Below, in pieces: positions 40,813-49,387 of a DNA stretch of 64,000 nt. Each line of letters opens with the position of its first letter. The first letter of the stretch is position 1. Below the pieces are notes generated by a model. The model ran no database searches. It was not told where the DNA came from and was given only the letters and a program-made list of their open reading frames with translations. Both the position numbers and the translations under genes were made by a program. Source of the stretch: Actinophytocola oryzae (GTDB lineage Bacteria > Actinomycetota > Actinomycetes > Mycobacteriales > Pseudonocardiaceae); assembly GCF_004364325.1 (NCBI RefSeq), contig NZ_SOCP01000004.1, positions 310,001-374,000 on the forward strand. The letters are read 5' to 3'.

Positions 40813-41463
40813 AGAAGACCTCCTCCTGGTGAAAGGGCGCCGCAGTCTAGCCCAGCTCGCCAGAAGGCGTTTCGGAGACGGATTCCTCGTTCGTCCACTG
40901 TGGACATATTGCTGCTGGACGTCTTCGCACTGGAAACCCTGGGTGGAGGGGTAAGGCCGAACGCGAGATCGCGGCACTGTCAGGAGTAGCGGGACCACCC
41001 AGCCGCACGGTGTGCGGCGAAGGCAGCCAAGAGCGATGCGCGGGGCGAGGTCATCCTCGTCGAACGCGAACACGCGATAGCAGGCGTGACGGTCCGCCAT
41101 GGCGCGGTGTGACGGGAGCATCCAACCGCTGCGGATACAACGGCGTCCATTCGACCGTGGCGCGGCTTGTGGCAGACCCCAGCGCGGGCGCGGCCCAGTC
41201 GGTGAGGGGCGACCCGTTACAACGGCGCTGCGATCCGCCGCGGACGCGTTTCGCCAGCGGCGGCCTCGCTCGGGTCGTCGGGGGATCAGTCGAACTGTGG
41301 CCGGGCATCCCCGCAACCGGCTGGATCGACAACGAGCGCGAGAAAGGCGACCGTCTTGACGTCGGCGGAAGCGTCGCCGGGTGCTGCGTGGCATGGGGGT
41401 GACGCGGTGTAACGCGTCGTCCGGGTGCGGCGCGCGACAGCCGGTTGACCCTGTCGGCCTGCT
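40813..41463. other. Intergenic stretch without a recognised gene
   Basis: About 650 bases between the cyclophilin gene and a terminator at 41464. Open frames exist on both strands (for example 41010-41402 on the plus strand) but their products are Arg-, Cys- and Gly-rich, lack ribosome sites and match no family I know. It could be a decayed gene. No repeat, tRNA or operator is evident. Confidence 0.5.
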
Positions 41464-41494
41464 ACGGGGCGGGGCCACCGGCTCCCCGCCCCGT
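41464..41494 (-). terminator. Terminator of the MT0933-like gene
   Basis: Perfect 11-bp arms ACGGGGCGGGG and CCCCGCCCCGT with a nine-base loop, 24 bases after the stop. Confidence 0.75.
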
Positions 41495-41517
41495 CGGCAG
41501 TTCGGGGTGTGCCCGGG

Positions 41518-41763
41518 TCAGGGGGTGGTGGTGGGCAGGGTCGGGCTCGGCCTGGTTGGGTCGGTGCCCGGTTTGTTCGTGATCGTCGCCACCTTGCGCA
41601 CTGCGGTGTCGATCTGGTGGTGGTACTTGCCCTTGGTCCGCTTGTCGATGAACTGGCCGGCCTTTGCCGCCATCTTGTTCACCTGGTCCGGGTGTTTGCG
41701 GACGTAGCTGCGGGCCGCGGCGGCGGTACCGGCGAGCGCGGTCAGCTTCTTCAAGGAAGGCAT
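41518..41763 (-). CDS. MT0933-like small protein (Rv0909 antitoxin family)
   Basis: An 81-residue protein. The middle, VNKMAAKAGQFIDKRTKGKY followed by HHQIDTAVRKV, matches the MT0933 antitoxin family, whose M. tuberculosis member is the proposed partner of the SRPBCC protein Rv0910. The tail is Pro/Thr-rich. GGAGGGAGAAGG precedes the ATG. A GTTT-N17-GGGTAC element lies 38 bases upstream, near a SigF promoter in form. It diverges from an ArsR/SRPBCC gene pair; whether that pair supplies a toxin is unproven. Confidence 0.7.
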   Translation of the reverse strand: MPSLKKLTALAGTAAAARSYVRKHPDQVNKMAAKAGQFIDKRTKGKYHHQIDTAVRKVATITNKPGTDPTRPSPTLPTTTP

Positions 41764-41800
41764 GGCCTTCTCCCTCCGTCGTCGGTGGTCCTTCAACGGG

Positions 41801-41827
41801 GTACCCACCCTGGGGGGTTCCCCAAAC
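41801..41827 (-). promoter_or_regulatory. Possible SigF-like promoter of the MT0933-like gene
   Basis: Minus strand GTTT, 17 bases, GGGTAC. The -10 and -35 match well, but the spacer is one base longer than usual. Confidence 0.4.
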
Positions 41828-41840
41828 GTGTCGGGGATTG

Positions 41841-41870
41841 TTGACATGTCGGAGATCTCCGACGTATTGT
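41841..41870 (+). promoter_or_regulatory. Promoter with embedded palindromic ArsR operator
   Basis: TTGACA (41841-41846) and TATTGT (41865-41870) are 18 bases apart and form a housekeeping promoter. The spacer holds the perfect 16-bp palindrome GTCGGAGATCTCCGAC (41848-41863). Transcription would begin at about 41877, the G of the GTG start, so the ArsR mRNA is leaderless. Confidence 0.75.
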
Positions 41871-41876
41871 TTCGCC

Positions 41877-42209
41877 GTGCCTGATGACCTGCTCTTTACC
41901 GCCATGGCCAACCCTGTGCGGCGGCGGCTTCTCGAGCTTCTGCGGGACGGGGCGCAGACTGCCGGCTCGCTCGCCGCGCAGTTCGAGCTCAGCCGGCCCG
42001 CGGTGTCCGAGCACCTGCAGATCCTGCGGCGTGCGGACCTGGTTCGTGAGGAGGTTCGTGGGCGGGAGCGGCACTACCACCTGACGGCCGAGCCGCTCGC
42101 CGTGGTCAGCGACTGGCTACACCCCTTCGAGCGCTACTGGCGTGACCGGATGCGCACCCTGGCCCAGATCATGGAAGAGGAGAACGATGACCGAGACCAT
42201 CCACGTTGA
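41877..42209 (+). CDS. ArsR-type transcriptional regulator
   Basis: A 110-residue winged-helix repressor: LFTAMANPVRRRLLELLRDG, QFELSRPAVSEHLQILRRAD and the wing EVRGRERHYHL. It lacks the CxC metal site, as usual for members paired with SRPBCC proteins. The GTG start coincides with the predicted transcription start. The next gene overlaps its end by 23 bases. It probably represses this small operon through the palindrome in its promoter. Confidence 0.9.
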   Translation: MPDDLLFTAMANPVRRRLLELLRDGAQTAGSLAAQFELSRPAVSEHLQILRRADLVREEVRGRERHYHLTAEPLAVVSDWLHPFERYWRDRMRTLAQIMEEENDDRDHPR

Positions 42210-42603
42210 CCAGTTCCTTGCCCAGCCACCTGCTGAGGTGTGGCGCATGCTCGTCGAGCCCGGACGGCTCGCCTCCTGGTGGGCTCCCGGCGACATCGCC
42301 CCTGAGGTCGGCCACCAGTTCTCGCTCGACATGGGTGCCTGGGGCGCCCAGCGGTGCACCGTGATCGAGGTCGAGGACGGGCGGCTGATCAGCTACACGT
42401 TCGGTGAGGGCAACGTCGACTGGACCATCACCTGGCGGCTTGAGCCGGAGGGGGTCGGGACCCGGCTCTTCCTGGCGCATGCCGGGTTCGACCTCGACGA
42501 TCCTCGGCACGCCGATGCCTACCGGAACATGGCCCGCGGGTGGGCTGGGGCCGTGCTTCCTCGGCTGGTGAAGGTGATGGCGGGGGCCACCGCCACTGGC
42601 TAG
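42187..42603 (+). CDS. SRPBCC (AHSA1-like) protein
   Basis: A 138-residue START/Bet v 1-fold protein of the AHSA1 group: FLAQPPAEVWRMLVEPGRLA, SWWAPGDIAPEVGHQF and the C-terminal helix AYRNMARGWAGAVLPRL. Such proteins bind hydrophobic ligands; ArsR-linked members have unknown ligands. GAAGAGGAGAACG before the ATG gives strong translation. Co-transcribed with the ArsR gene. Confidence 0.87.
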   Translation: MTETIHVDQFLAQPPAEVWRMLVEPGRLASWWAPGDIAPEVGHQFSLDMGAWGAQRCTVIEVEDGRLISYTFGEGNVDWTITWRLEPEGVGTRLFLAHAGFDLDDPRHADAYRNMARGWAGAVLPRLVKVMAGATATG

Positions 42604-42615
42604 GCATTGCCTGCC

Positions 42616-43782
42616 TCACGAGCCGTTTGGGAGTTCCACCTTCAACACCGTTGGTCCACCGTCGGGGCTGTCGATCGTTGCGTGGCCGTCGAAGGCGGCC
42701 ACCCGCCGTTGGATGCCGAGCAGGCCTGTGCCGCCTGTCTCGTCGGCGCCGCCCTGGCCGTCGTCCCATACCTCGATGACCAGCGGGTCCGCACCGGTCA
42801 GTCGCACCTCGCAGCGGTTTGCGCCGCTGTGCTTGGCCACGTTCGTCAGTGCCTCGGCCACCACGAAGTACGCTGCCGACTCCACTGCCGCCGGGGCGCG
42901 GCCGAGGGTCGTGACGGTCAACGTGGTCGGTACGGCGCAGCGGGCGATCAGGCCGGCGACCGCGCCGTCCAGGCCGCGTTCCGTCAGTACTGGTGGGTAG
43001 ATGCTGCGCACCACGCCACGGAGCCCGGCCAGTGCGTCGCTTGCCGCGTCCTGTGCTTTCAGGACCAGCGGCAACGCCGTCGCCGGGTCGCGGCGCAGTG
43101 CCCGCTCGACGATTCCCAGGTGCATGGCGACGGCGACTATGCGGTTCTGGGTGTCGTCGTGCAGGTCGCGCTCGATGCGCCGCAGCTCCGCGCCGTGTGC
43201 CTCCAGTGCGGCGGCTCGGCTCGCGGTCAGTTCGGCGACTCGTTCGGCCAGTCGCGCGCCCGGCGGCGGGGACAGCAACCATCGCGCCAGGCCTGCCTGT
43301 GTGCGGGCCAGCCATGGCGTGGCCCACAGCGAGAGGATGGCGTAGCCCAAGCCCAGAAGCGGCATGAACGCCGCGCCGGTCCACGATGTCACCGGGTACG
43401 GGGAGCTCACCGGGTCGTCGGCCGGCGCGAGCCACCAGTAGGCCGGCACCAGCACGGCGTTCACCGCGGCCAGCGGCAGTGCCACGCCGAAGATGCCGAC
43501 GACCGTGCCGGTCAGTGCGTGCCCCACGAACCAGATGAGGTCGCGCCATACGTCCCGCAGTCGGTCCGGCGGCGCGGCCTCCGGGATCGGTCTGCCGGTG
43601 TACTTGGCGACCCTTGTTCGTTCCCACCGTGTCGTCCTGGCCAGCAGTGCGAGCGCCGCGGGCCTGGCCACCAGGCACAGGATCAGCATCACCGGGAGTG
43701 CGAGCAGGCATACGAACGCGGCCACGGTGCCTGCGAGCAGGAACACGACTGCCCGCCACACCGCCAGCATCCGATCACGCAT
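42616..43782 (-). CDS. Sensor histidine kinase without adjacent response regulator
   Basis: A 388-residue NarL-type (HisKA_3) kinase. Four to six membrane helices occupy residues about 8-175; the phospho-acceptor is in ELRRIERDLHDDTQNRI; the ATPase domain shows VVAEALTNVAKHSGA and DDGQGG, then GTGLLGIQRRV. Kinases of this kind normally have a LuxR-type regulator gene next to them, which is missing here. The gene is divergent from a MacB/FtsX-type exporter with a palindrome between the starts, so it may sense the exporter's substrate. Confidence 0.88.
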   Translation of the reverse strand: MRDRMLAVWRAVVFLLAGTVAAFVCLLALPVMLILCLVARPAALALLARTTRWERTRVAKYTGRPIPEAAPPDRLRDVWRDLIWFVGHALTGTVVGIFGVALPLAAVNAVLVPAYWWLAPADDPVSSPYPVTSWTGAAFMPLLGLGYAILSLWATPWLARTQAGLARWLLSPPPGARLAERVAELTASRAAALEAHGAELRRIERDLHDDTQNRIVAVAMHLGIVERALRRDPATALPLVLKAQDAASDALAGLRGVVRSIYPPVLTERGLDGAVAGLIARCAVPTTLTVTTLGRAPAAVESAAYFVVAEALTNVAKHSGANRCEVRLTGADPLVIEVWDDGQGGADETGGTGLLGIQRRVAAFDGHATIDSPDGGPTVLKVELPNGS

Positions 43783-43794
43783 GCGTCAAGGATG

Positions 43795-43814
43795 GGGTAT
43801 AGCCAGCTATACCC
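43795..43814. promoter_or_regulatory. Perfect palindrome between kinase and ABC exporter genes
   Basis: GGGTATAGC and GCTATACCC with two bases between, 12 bases before the kinase ATG and 57 before the exporter start. Both arms contain a TATACC element. It is probably an operator for the divergent genes, perhaps of the missing response regulator. Confidence 0.6.
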
Positions 43815-43871
43815 GGAACCCGGTATCCAGCGCCATCGATTCGGCCGTCCGGCGACCCTAGTTTTCTCGGT

Positions 43872-44621
43872 GTGATGGGAACCAAGATCTCCGGGGCCAC
43901 CGCGGTGCAGTTGACCGAGGTGTCCAAAGTGTACGGTCGGGGGGCCGCGTCTGTGACGGCCCTGGACAAGGTCAGCATCGCGCTGGCACGCGGTAGTTTC
44001 ACCGCGGTGATGGGTCCTTCGGGGTCCGGCAAGAGCACGTTCCTCCACTGCGCGGCCGGTCTCGACCGGCCGACGTCGGGGACGGTGCGTCTCGGTGACA
44101 CGGACCTGACCCGGCTCAAGGAGGCCGCGCTCACCGAGCTGCGCCGCGAGCGCATCGGCTTCGTCTTCCAGGCGTACAACCTGCTGCCCGCACTGAACGT
44201 CGAGCAGAACATCACGCTGCCGCTGCGCCTTGCGGGCCGGGGCGCCGACCAGGCGTGGCTGCGTGAGGTGGTCTCGCGGGTGGGGCTCGCGGACCGCCTC
44301 ACGCACCTGCCGAGCGAGTTGTCCGGCGGGCAGCAGCAGCGCGTCGCCATCGCCCGTGCGCTGGTCACCCGGCCCGAGGTGATGTTCGCCGACGAGCCGA
44401 CCGGCGCGCTCGACACACGCACTGGCCGACAGGTGCTGACGCTGCTGCGTGATGTGGTCGACCACTTCAAGCAGACCGTGCTCATGGTGACCCACGACCC
44501 GGTGGCCGCGTCCTTCGCCGACCGTGTCGTGTTCCTCGCCGACGGCCGCTTCGCCGACTCCCTGGACCGCCCGAACCCGGCCGCCGTGGCAGAACGCATG
44601 ACCCGCCTCGGGGAGTGGTGA
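43872..44621 (+). CDS. ABC transporter ATPase, MacB/LolD type
   Basis: A 249-residue ATPase: Walker A GPSGSGKST, Q-loop VFQAYNLLP, signature LSGGQQQRVAIARAL, Walker B VMFADEPTGALD and the MTHD-like switch VTHD. TAGTTT lies eight bases before the GTG at 43872, which suggests a leaderless transcript starting there (an ATG follows directly). Its stop overlaps the start of the permease gene. With that protein it forms a mechanotransmission-type exporter, often for peptides or antibiotics. Confidence 0.92.
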   Translation: MMGTKISGATAVQLTEVSKVYGRGAASVTALDKVSIALARGSFTAVMGPSGSGKSTFLHCAAGLDRPTSGTVRLGDTDLTRLKEAALTELRRERIGFVFQAYNLLPALNVEQNITLPLRLAGRGADQAWLREVVSRVGLADRLTHLPSELSGGQQQRVAIARALVTRPEVMFADEPTGALDTRTGRQVLTLLRDVVDHFKQTVLMVTHDPVAASFADRVVFLADGRFADSLDRPNPAAVAERMTRLGEW

Positions 44622-47095
44622 TGTTCGAGCACGCCAGGGCGACCATTCGCCACAGGAAGGGCCCCTTCGTGGGGATGTTCGTCGCGGTGCTGGCCGCCGC
44701 GGCGCTCGTGACCGCCCTCGGGGTGCTGTTCGAGTCTGGCCTGCGGTCCGGGGTGCCGCCGCAGCGGTTCGCGGGCGTGCCGGTCGTGGTCGGCGCGCAG
44801 CAGGCCCTCCCGGTCGAGGAGGACATCGACCTGCCCTTCAGCGAGCGGGTGCCGCTACCGGTCGACGTCGTGGCCAAGGTCGGGGCGGTGGCCGGTGTCG
44901 AGAGGGCCATCGGTGACACGGCCGTGGCGGTGACCATCGGCGGCAGGCCCGTCGCGGGCCACGGCTGGGGGACCGCCGCGCTCACACCGTTCTCGCTGCG
45001 GGACGGGGAGGCGCCACGGGAGAACGGGGTCGTGCTGGACAGTGCGCTCGCGGGCAGCCTCGGCGTGTCGACAGGCGACTCCGTCGACATCGCGATCGGC
45101 GCTGTGCCAAGGAAGTTCACGGTCACCGGTGTCACGGCCGAGGCGCTGGGCCGTGAGTCGACGCTGTTCTTCACCGACGAGCAGGCCGGCGAACTGTACG
45201 GGCGGCCGAAGCAGGTCGACGCGGTCGGCGTGCTCGCGAAGCCCGGCGTCGACCCGGAAGCCCTGGCCGAGCGGATCTCCGCCGCGGTGCCCGAGTCGGT
45301 CGTGTACACCGGCGACGCACGCGGGGACGTCGAGTTCCTCGACGTGGGGCAGGTGCGGTCGCAGCTGATCGTGCTGTCCCTGGCCTTCGCAGGCTCGGCG
45401 ATCATGATCGCGATGCTGGTGGTGGCCAGCACGCTGGCGCTGTCGGTGCGGCAGCGCCGCCGTGAGATCGCGTTGCTGCGCGCCGTCGCCGCGACCTCGC
45501 GGCAGGTGCACCGCATGATCGGCGCCGAGATCCTCGTGGTCGCGGGCAGCGCGGCCGTGCTGGGGGCACTGCCTGGTTATGGCGTGGCGTTCGGCCTGCG
45601 GGCGGCCTTCTCGTCCGCGGGCATGCTTCCTGCCGACTTCGGGCTGGCGATCAGCCCGCTGCCCGCGGTGGCCGCGATCCTGCTGTGCCTCGGCACGGCC
45701 CGGGCGGCAGGCTGGGTGGCGGCCCGACGCGTGGCGAGGATCCAGCCGGTCGAGGCGTTGCGGGAGTCCGACGTGGACGCGGCACCGCTCGGCCGGGTGC
45801 GGGTGCTGATCGGCAGGCTCGCGCTGGTCGCGGGGACGGGTGCGTCGGCGCTGCCGGTGTTCCTGCCGGGGGACGCCGCGATGGCGGGCGCGGCCGGCTC
45901 GGCGATGTTGATGGTCGTGGGCATCGCGTTGCTCGGGCCTCGGCTCGTGGAGGTGGCGATCCGGCTTGTCGGCGGCCCGCTGCGGGCCGCGTCGCCGGTC
46001 GGCGGGTACCTGGCGGTGGCGAACGTGTCCGCGAGCGCACGTCGACTGGCTGTGGCGGTGACCCCGCTCGTGCTAGCGGTGACCATGGCGTCGGTGCAGC
46101 TGTTCACACAGACCACGATCGCCGCCGAGGCCGAGGACCAGGCAGGCAAGGGAGTCGTCGCGGACTTCGTGGTCTCCGCGCCGTCCGGCCTGGCGCCCTC
46201 GGTGACGTCGGCCGTCGCGGAGGCGGACGGAGTGTCCTCGGTGACGCCGGTCGTACGCAGCCAGGTGTTCGTGAAGTACCTGATGGCGGGGAGCTGGACG
46301 GCGGCGGCCTACGCGGCGCAGGGGGTGTCGCCGGACGGGCTCTCCGACACGCTCGACCTGCAGCCACGCGAGGGCACGATGACCGGCCTGCGCGGGGACA
46401 CGGTCGCGCTGAGCACGATGGCGGCGGAGACCATCGGGGTCGACGTCGGCGAGACGATCGAGCTGCACCTCGGCGACGGGACCGTCATGCGACCCAGGGT
46501 CGTGGCGACGTACGGGCGTGGGCTCGGGTTCGGTGACCTCACGCTGCCGCACGACGTGCTCGCCTCACACACGACGACGCGTCTGGACCAGTCGATCCTG
46601 GTCGCGGCCTCGGATCCGGCCGTTGCCCGGCGTGCGTTGTCGGCCATCGCCGGCGTGAGCGTCGTGGACCGGCAGGGGCTGACGGCCGCCGGGCAGGCGC
46701 AGCGCGACACCGAGAGGTGGGTGAACCTGATCGGCCTGTTCCTGATCCTCGGCTATGTCGCGATCGCCGTGGTGAACACCCTCGTGATGGCGACGGCGGC
46801 ACGGTCCCGGGAGTTCGCGTTGCTGCGCCTGGTCGGGACGGGTTCGAGGCAGGTGCGGCGGATGACGCGGATCGAGGCGTGCATCGTGGTCGCGATCGCG
46901 CTCGTGGTGGGATCGCTGGCTTCCCTGCCGCCGCTGGTGGGGATCGCCATCGGGATGACCGGGTCGCCGTTCCCGACCATCGCGCCGCTGGCCTACCTGG
47001 TCGTCGTCGTGGTGACGGCCGTGCTCGGCCTGCTGGCGATCTCCGTGCCGACGCGGCTCGCGCTGCGAACTCGTCCGGTGGACGCGCTCGGTTGA
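44621..47095 (+). CDS. FtsX-like ABC transporter permease
   Basis: An 824-residue permease with an N-terminal helix, a large extracellular domain, a first FtsX core (IMIAMLVVASTLALSVRQRR, EIALLRAVAATSRQVHRM), two or three central helices, a second extracellular domain and a second FtsX core (IAVVNTLVMATAARSREFAL). This ten-helix two-FtsX layout is typical of actinobacterial exporters. ATG overlaps the ATPase stop; GGGGAG upstream. A 19-bp-stem terminator follows. Confidence 0.9.
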   Translation: MFEHARATIRHRKGPFVGMFVAVLAAAALVTALGVLFESGLRSGVPPQRFAGVPVVVGAQQALPVEEDIDLPFSERVPLPVDVVAKVGAVAGVERAIGDTAVAVTIGGRPVAGHGWGTAALTPFSLRDGEAPRENGVVLDSALAGSLGVSTGDSVDIAIGAVPRKFTVTGVTAEALGRESTLFFTDEQAGELYGRPKQVDAVGVLAKPGVDPEALAERISAAVPESVVYTGDARGDVEFLDVGQVRSQLIVLSLAFAGSAIMIAMLVVASTLALSVRQRRREIALLRAVAATSRQVHRMIGAEILVVAGSAAVLGALPGYGVAFGLRAAFSSAGMLPADFGLAISPLPAVAAILLCLGTARAAGWVAARRVARIQPVEALRESDVDAAPLGRVRVLIGRLALVAGTGASALPVFLPGDAAMAGAAGSAMLMVVGIALLGPRLVEVAIRLVGGPLRAASPVGGYLAVANVSASARRLAVAVTPLVLAVTMASVQLFTQTTIAAEAEDQAGKGVVADFVVSAPSGLAPSVTSAVAEADGVSSVTPVVRSQVFVKYLMAGSWTAAAYAAQGVSPDGLSDTLDLQPREGTMTGLRGDTVALSTMAAETIGVDVGETIELHLGDGTVMRPRVVATYGRGLGFGDLTLPHDVLASHTTTRLDQSILVAASDPAVARRALSAIAGVSVVDRQGLTAAGQAQRDTERWVNLIGLFLILGYVAIAVVNTLVMATAARSREFALLRLVGTGSRQVRRMTRIEACIVVAIALVVGSLASLPPLVGIAIGMTGSPFPTIAPLAYLVVVVVTAVLGLLAISVPTRLALRTRPVDALG

Positions 47096-47102
47096 GGTAC
47101 TG

Positions 47103-47147
47103 ACTTCGGAGCCACGCGGCGGATCGGGCGCCGCGTGGCTCCGAAGT
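47103..47147 (+). terminator. Strong terminator after the ABC exporter
   Basis: Perfect 19-bp arms beginning ACTTCGGAGCCACGCGGCG, with a seven-base loop, eight bases after the permease stop. The remaining 245 bases up to the MFS gene show no gene. Confidence 0.88.
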
Positions 47148-47392
47148 GGCGCCGTGGGTCTGGTTCTGTTGTCAAGGAACGGGTGCGGTCACGCAGGAGG
47201 GCGAGCCTGTTGGTGGCCTGACGCAGCCCGCAAAGTGATCAGGGGTCTCGTTCGGACTGCGGGGCGTGTTCAGCGGGTCGAGGGGTGCGGCGAACCATGG
47301 GGTGGGGATTTGTCGGTCACCTCCTGGGTGTGGTGAGTAACACGGTGATCACGTCTGGTTTGTTGGGGGTTCGCGGAGTTTGACTGGGAGAC

Positions 47393-48568
47393 ATGTCGAA
47401 CGGCACGAACCAGACGGTGGTGTCGGCCCGTTCGCTTCGGTTGTTGCAGTTCGGGGCCTTCACGTCGCAGTTCGATCGGCTCATGATCGCGCCGATGCTC
47501 GTGGTCATCGCGCGGGAGATGGGACGGTCGGTCGAGGCTGTCAGTCAGGCGGCCGCGATCTACTTCCTTTGCTACGGGGTCGCTCAGGTCGGGTGGGCTG
47601 TCGTCTCCGATCGGCTCGGGCGGGTGCGGACGATGCGGATCGCCTTGCTCCTCGCGATGGTCGGTGGACTCGCGTCCGCGGTCGTGCCAGGGGTCGGGTG
47701 GCTCGTCGCGGCCAGAGGGCTCACGGGTGCCTGCTTTGCCGCGGCCATTCCGGGGGCGCTCGTCTACATCGGGGACACCGTGCCGGTGAAGCTTCGGCAG
47801 GCGCCCTTGACCGATCTCATGACCAGTGCCGCGGTCGGGATGGCCGTGGCCACCGTCACGGCGGGCGCCATCGCGGACTTCGCCAGCTGGCGGGCCGCGT
47901 TCGCGCTCACCGCTCTGGTCGGCGGGGCGTTGTCGTTCCTGTTGCGTGGCTTGGCGGAGCCGGAGCTTGGGCCGCCGCCTCCCGTGTGGTCGTCGGTGAA
48001 GGGCGTGCTCACCAACGGGCCTGCCCTGCTCGTGCTCGGGCTGGTGTTGGTCGAAGGCCTCGTTCTCCTCGGGCCGCTTACCTTCCTTCCTGTGGTGCTG
48101 CATGCTTCTGGGCTCTCGGTCACACTGTCCGGGTTGCTCACCGCCGCTTACGGGGCGTCGGTGCTCGTGTTCGCGCGAGTGGTCAAGGGTCGGAGCAGGA
48201 CCATGGCGCCGTGGCGCATGATCCTTCTGGGCGGCGGGATGGCCGTGCTGGCGTACGTGGGAACTGTTGTGTCGCATGGTGCTGTCGCAGTGGTCGTCGG
48301 GACGGTCCTGCTCGGGGGCGGGTGGGCGTTCATGCACTCCACCCTGCAGACATGGGCAACCGACATGGCGCCTGGCTACCGCGCCACGGCCGTGTCGCTG
48401 TTCGCGACGATGTTGTTCACGGGCAGCGCGATAGGCGCGGCCGTGTTCGGGCCGATGGTGGACGCGGGCAGCTTCACCACCATGTTCGCGATTACGTTGG
48501 TCGTGAGCGTGCCGCTGGTGGTGACCGCCACCCTGGGGCGACGACGGTATGCCACGCGGGGCGCCTGA
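47393..48568 (+). CDS. MFS transporter
   Basis: A 391-residue, twelve-helix major facilitator. The loop 2-3 motif is GWAVVSDRLGRVRTMR, and helix 5 shows GMAVATVTAGAIADFASWRA, typical of drug/proton antiporter-type families. GGGAG precedes the ATG. Substrate unknown; efflux of a small molecule is the usual role of this subgroup. It stands as a single gene. Confidence 0.88.
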   Translation: MSNGTNQTVVSARSLRLLQFGAFTSQFDRLMIAPMLVVIAREMGRSVEAVSQAAAIYFLCYGVAQVGWAVVSDRLGRVRTMRIALLLAMVGGLASAVVPGVGWLVAARGLTGACFAAAIPGALVYIGDTVPVKLRQAPLTDLMTSAAVGMAVATVTAGAIADFASWRAAFALTALVGGALSFLLRGLAEPELGPPPPVWSSVKGVLTNGPALLVLGLVLVEGLVLLGPLTFLPVVLHASGLSVTLSGLLTAAYGASVLVFARVVKGRSRTMAPWRMILLGGGMAVLAYVGTVVSHGAVAVVVGTVLLGGGWAFMHSTLQTWATDMAPGYRATAVSLFATMLFTGSAIGAAVFGPMVDAGSFTTMFAITLVVSVPLVVTATLGRRRYATRGA

Positions 48569-48640
48569 GGTACTGACAGGATTCGAACATGAGTTCAGAT
48601 TACGCCGAACGGCCTAGTCTGCCAACGGGTCTCGGCGAGT

Positions 48641-49378
48641 TCACTCGATCGGGGTGCCGGTCAGCTCGGCGCACCTCGCCAGGAACGCGTCCTGCAGGGC
48701 CGGATCACTGGCGGCAGGATGGCTGTTCACCCTGGTCAGGTGGTACAAGTAGCCGCCGGTGCCACCCAGTTGGCCAAGGGCGAGCCGGACCTGCGTGACG
48801 GACCCCTGCGTCAGGTCGTCCGGCGCCCCCGCGCCTCCCATCCGCGTCGCGACCCAGCCGGGGTCCACGGCGTTCGACGGCGTGGCCGGCCAGCGCCGCG
48901 CCAGCGCGAAGGCCAGCACCACGTCCCAGAACTTCGAGTCCGAGTACGCCTGCGAGCCACTCCACCGCCTGCGTTCCCACTGCAGGTCCACCAGCGACGG
49001 GTCGCCGCCCCGGTGCATGCCCGAGCTGAGGTACACCAGCCGCGACGGCCGCGCCATGGACGCCGTCAGCAGGTAGGGCGCCAGCACGTTCACCGCGAAC
49101 ACCAACGCGAACCCGTCCTCGGTCACGGTCCGCCGCCGCTCCTGGTAACCGACCGCCACGTTGTGGATCACCGCGTCGAACGGGCCGAGAGCGTCGGCCT
49201 GCGCGGCCACCGAACGTACCTCGGCCATGCTCGAGAAGTCGCCGACCACGACCTCGGCGATACCGGGATCCCTCGACGTGTCGCGAGCGTGCAGGACCAC
49301 CTCGTGGCCCTCCTCGATCAGCAGCCGGCCTGCCGTCAACCCGAGACCGCCGGACGAACCCGTGACGAGAACACGCAT
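48641..49378 (-). CDS. Short-chain dehydrogenase-like protein
   Basis: A 245-residue SDR-fold protein: VLVTGSSGGLGLTAGRLL, DAVIHNVAVG in place of NNAG, and YSDSKFWDVVLA with the catalytic Tyr and Lys. The nucleotide motif leaves no room for a later start. There is no ribosome site, so translation is probably leaderless or nearly so. Its start codon is only nine bases from that of the divergent gene at 49388. Confidence 0.82.
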   Translation of the reverse strand: MRVLVTGSSGGLGLTAGRLLIEEGHEVVLHARDTSRDPGIAEVVVGDFSSMAEVRSVAAQADALGPFDAVIHNVAVGYQERRRTVTEDGFALVFAVNVLAPYLLTASMARPSRLVYLSSGMHRGGDPSLVDLQWERRRWSGSQAYSDSKFWDVVLAFALARRWPATPSNAVDPGWVATRMGGAGAPDDLTQGSVTQVRLALGQLGGTGGYLYHLTRVNSHPAASDPALQDAFLARCAELTGTPIE

Positions 49379-49387
49379 ACCGACATC

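Noticed and set aside
41010-41402. Possible 130-residue protein in the gap after the cyclophilin gene
   Set aside because: No ribosome site, Arg/Cys/Gly-rich composition and no recognisable motif.
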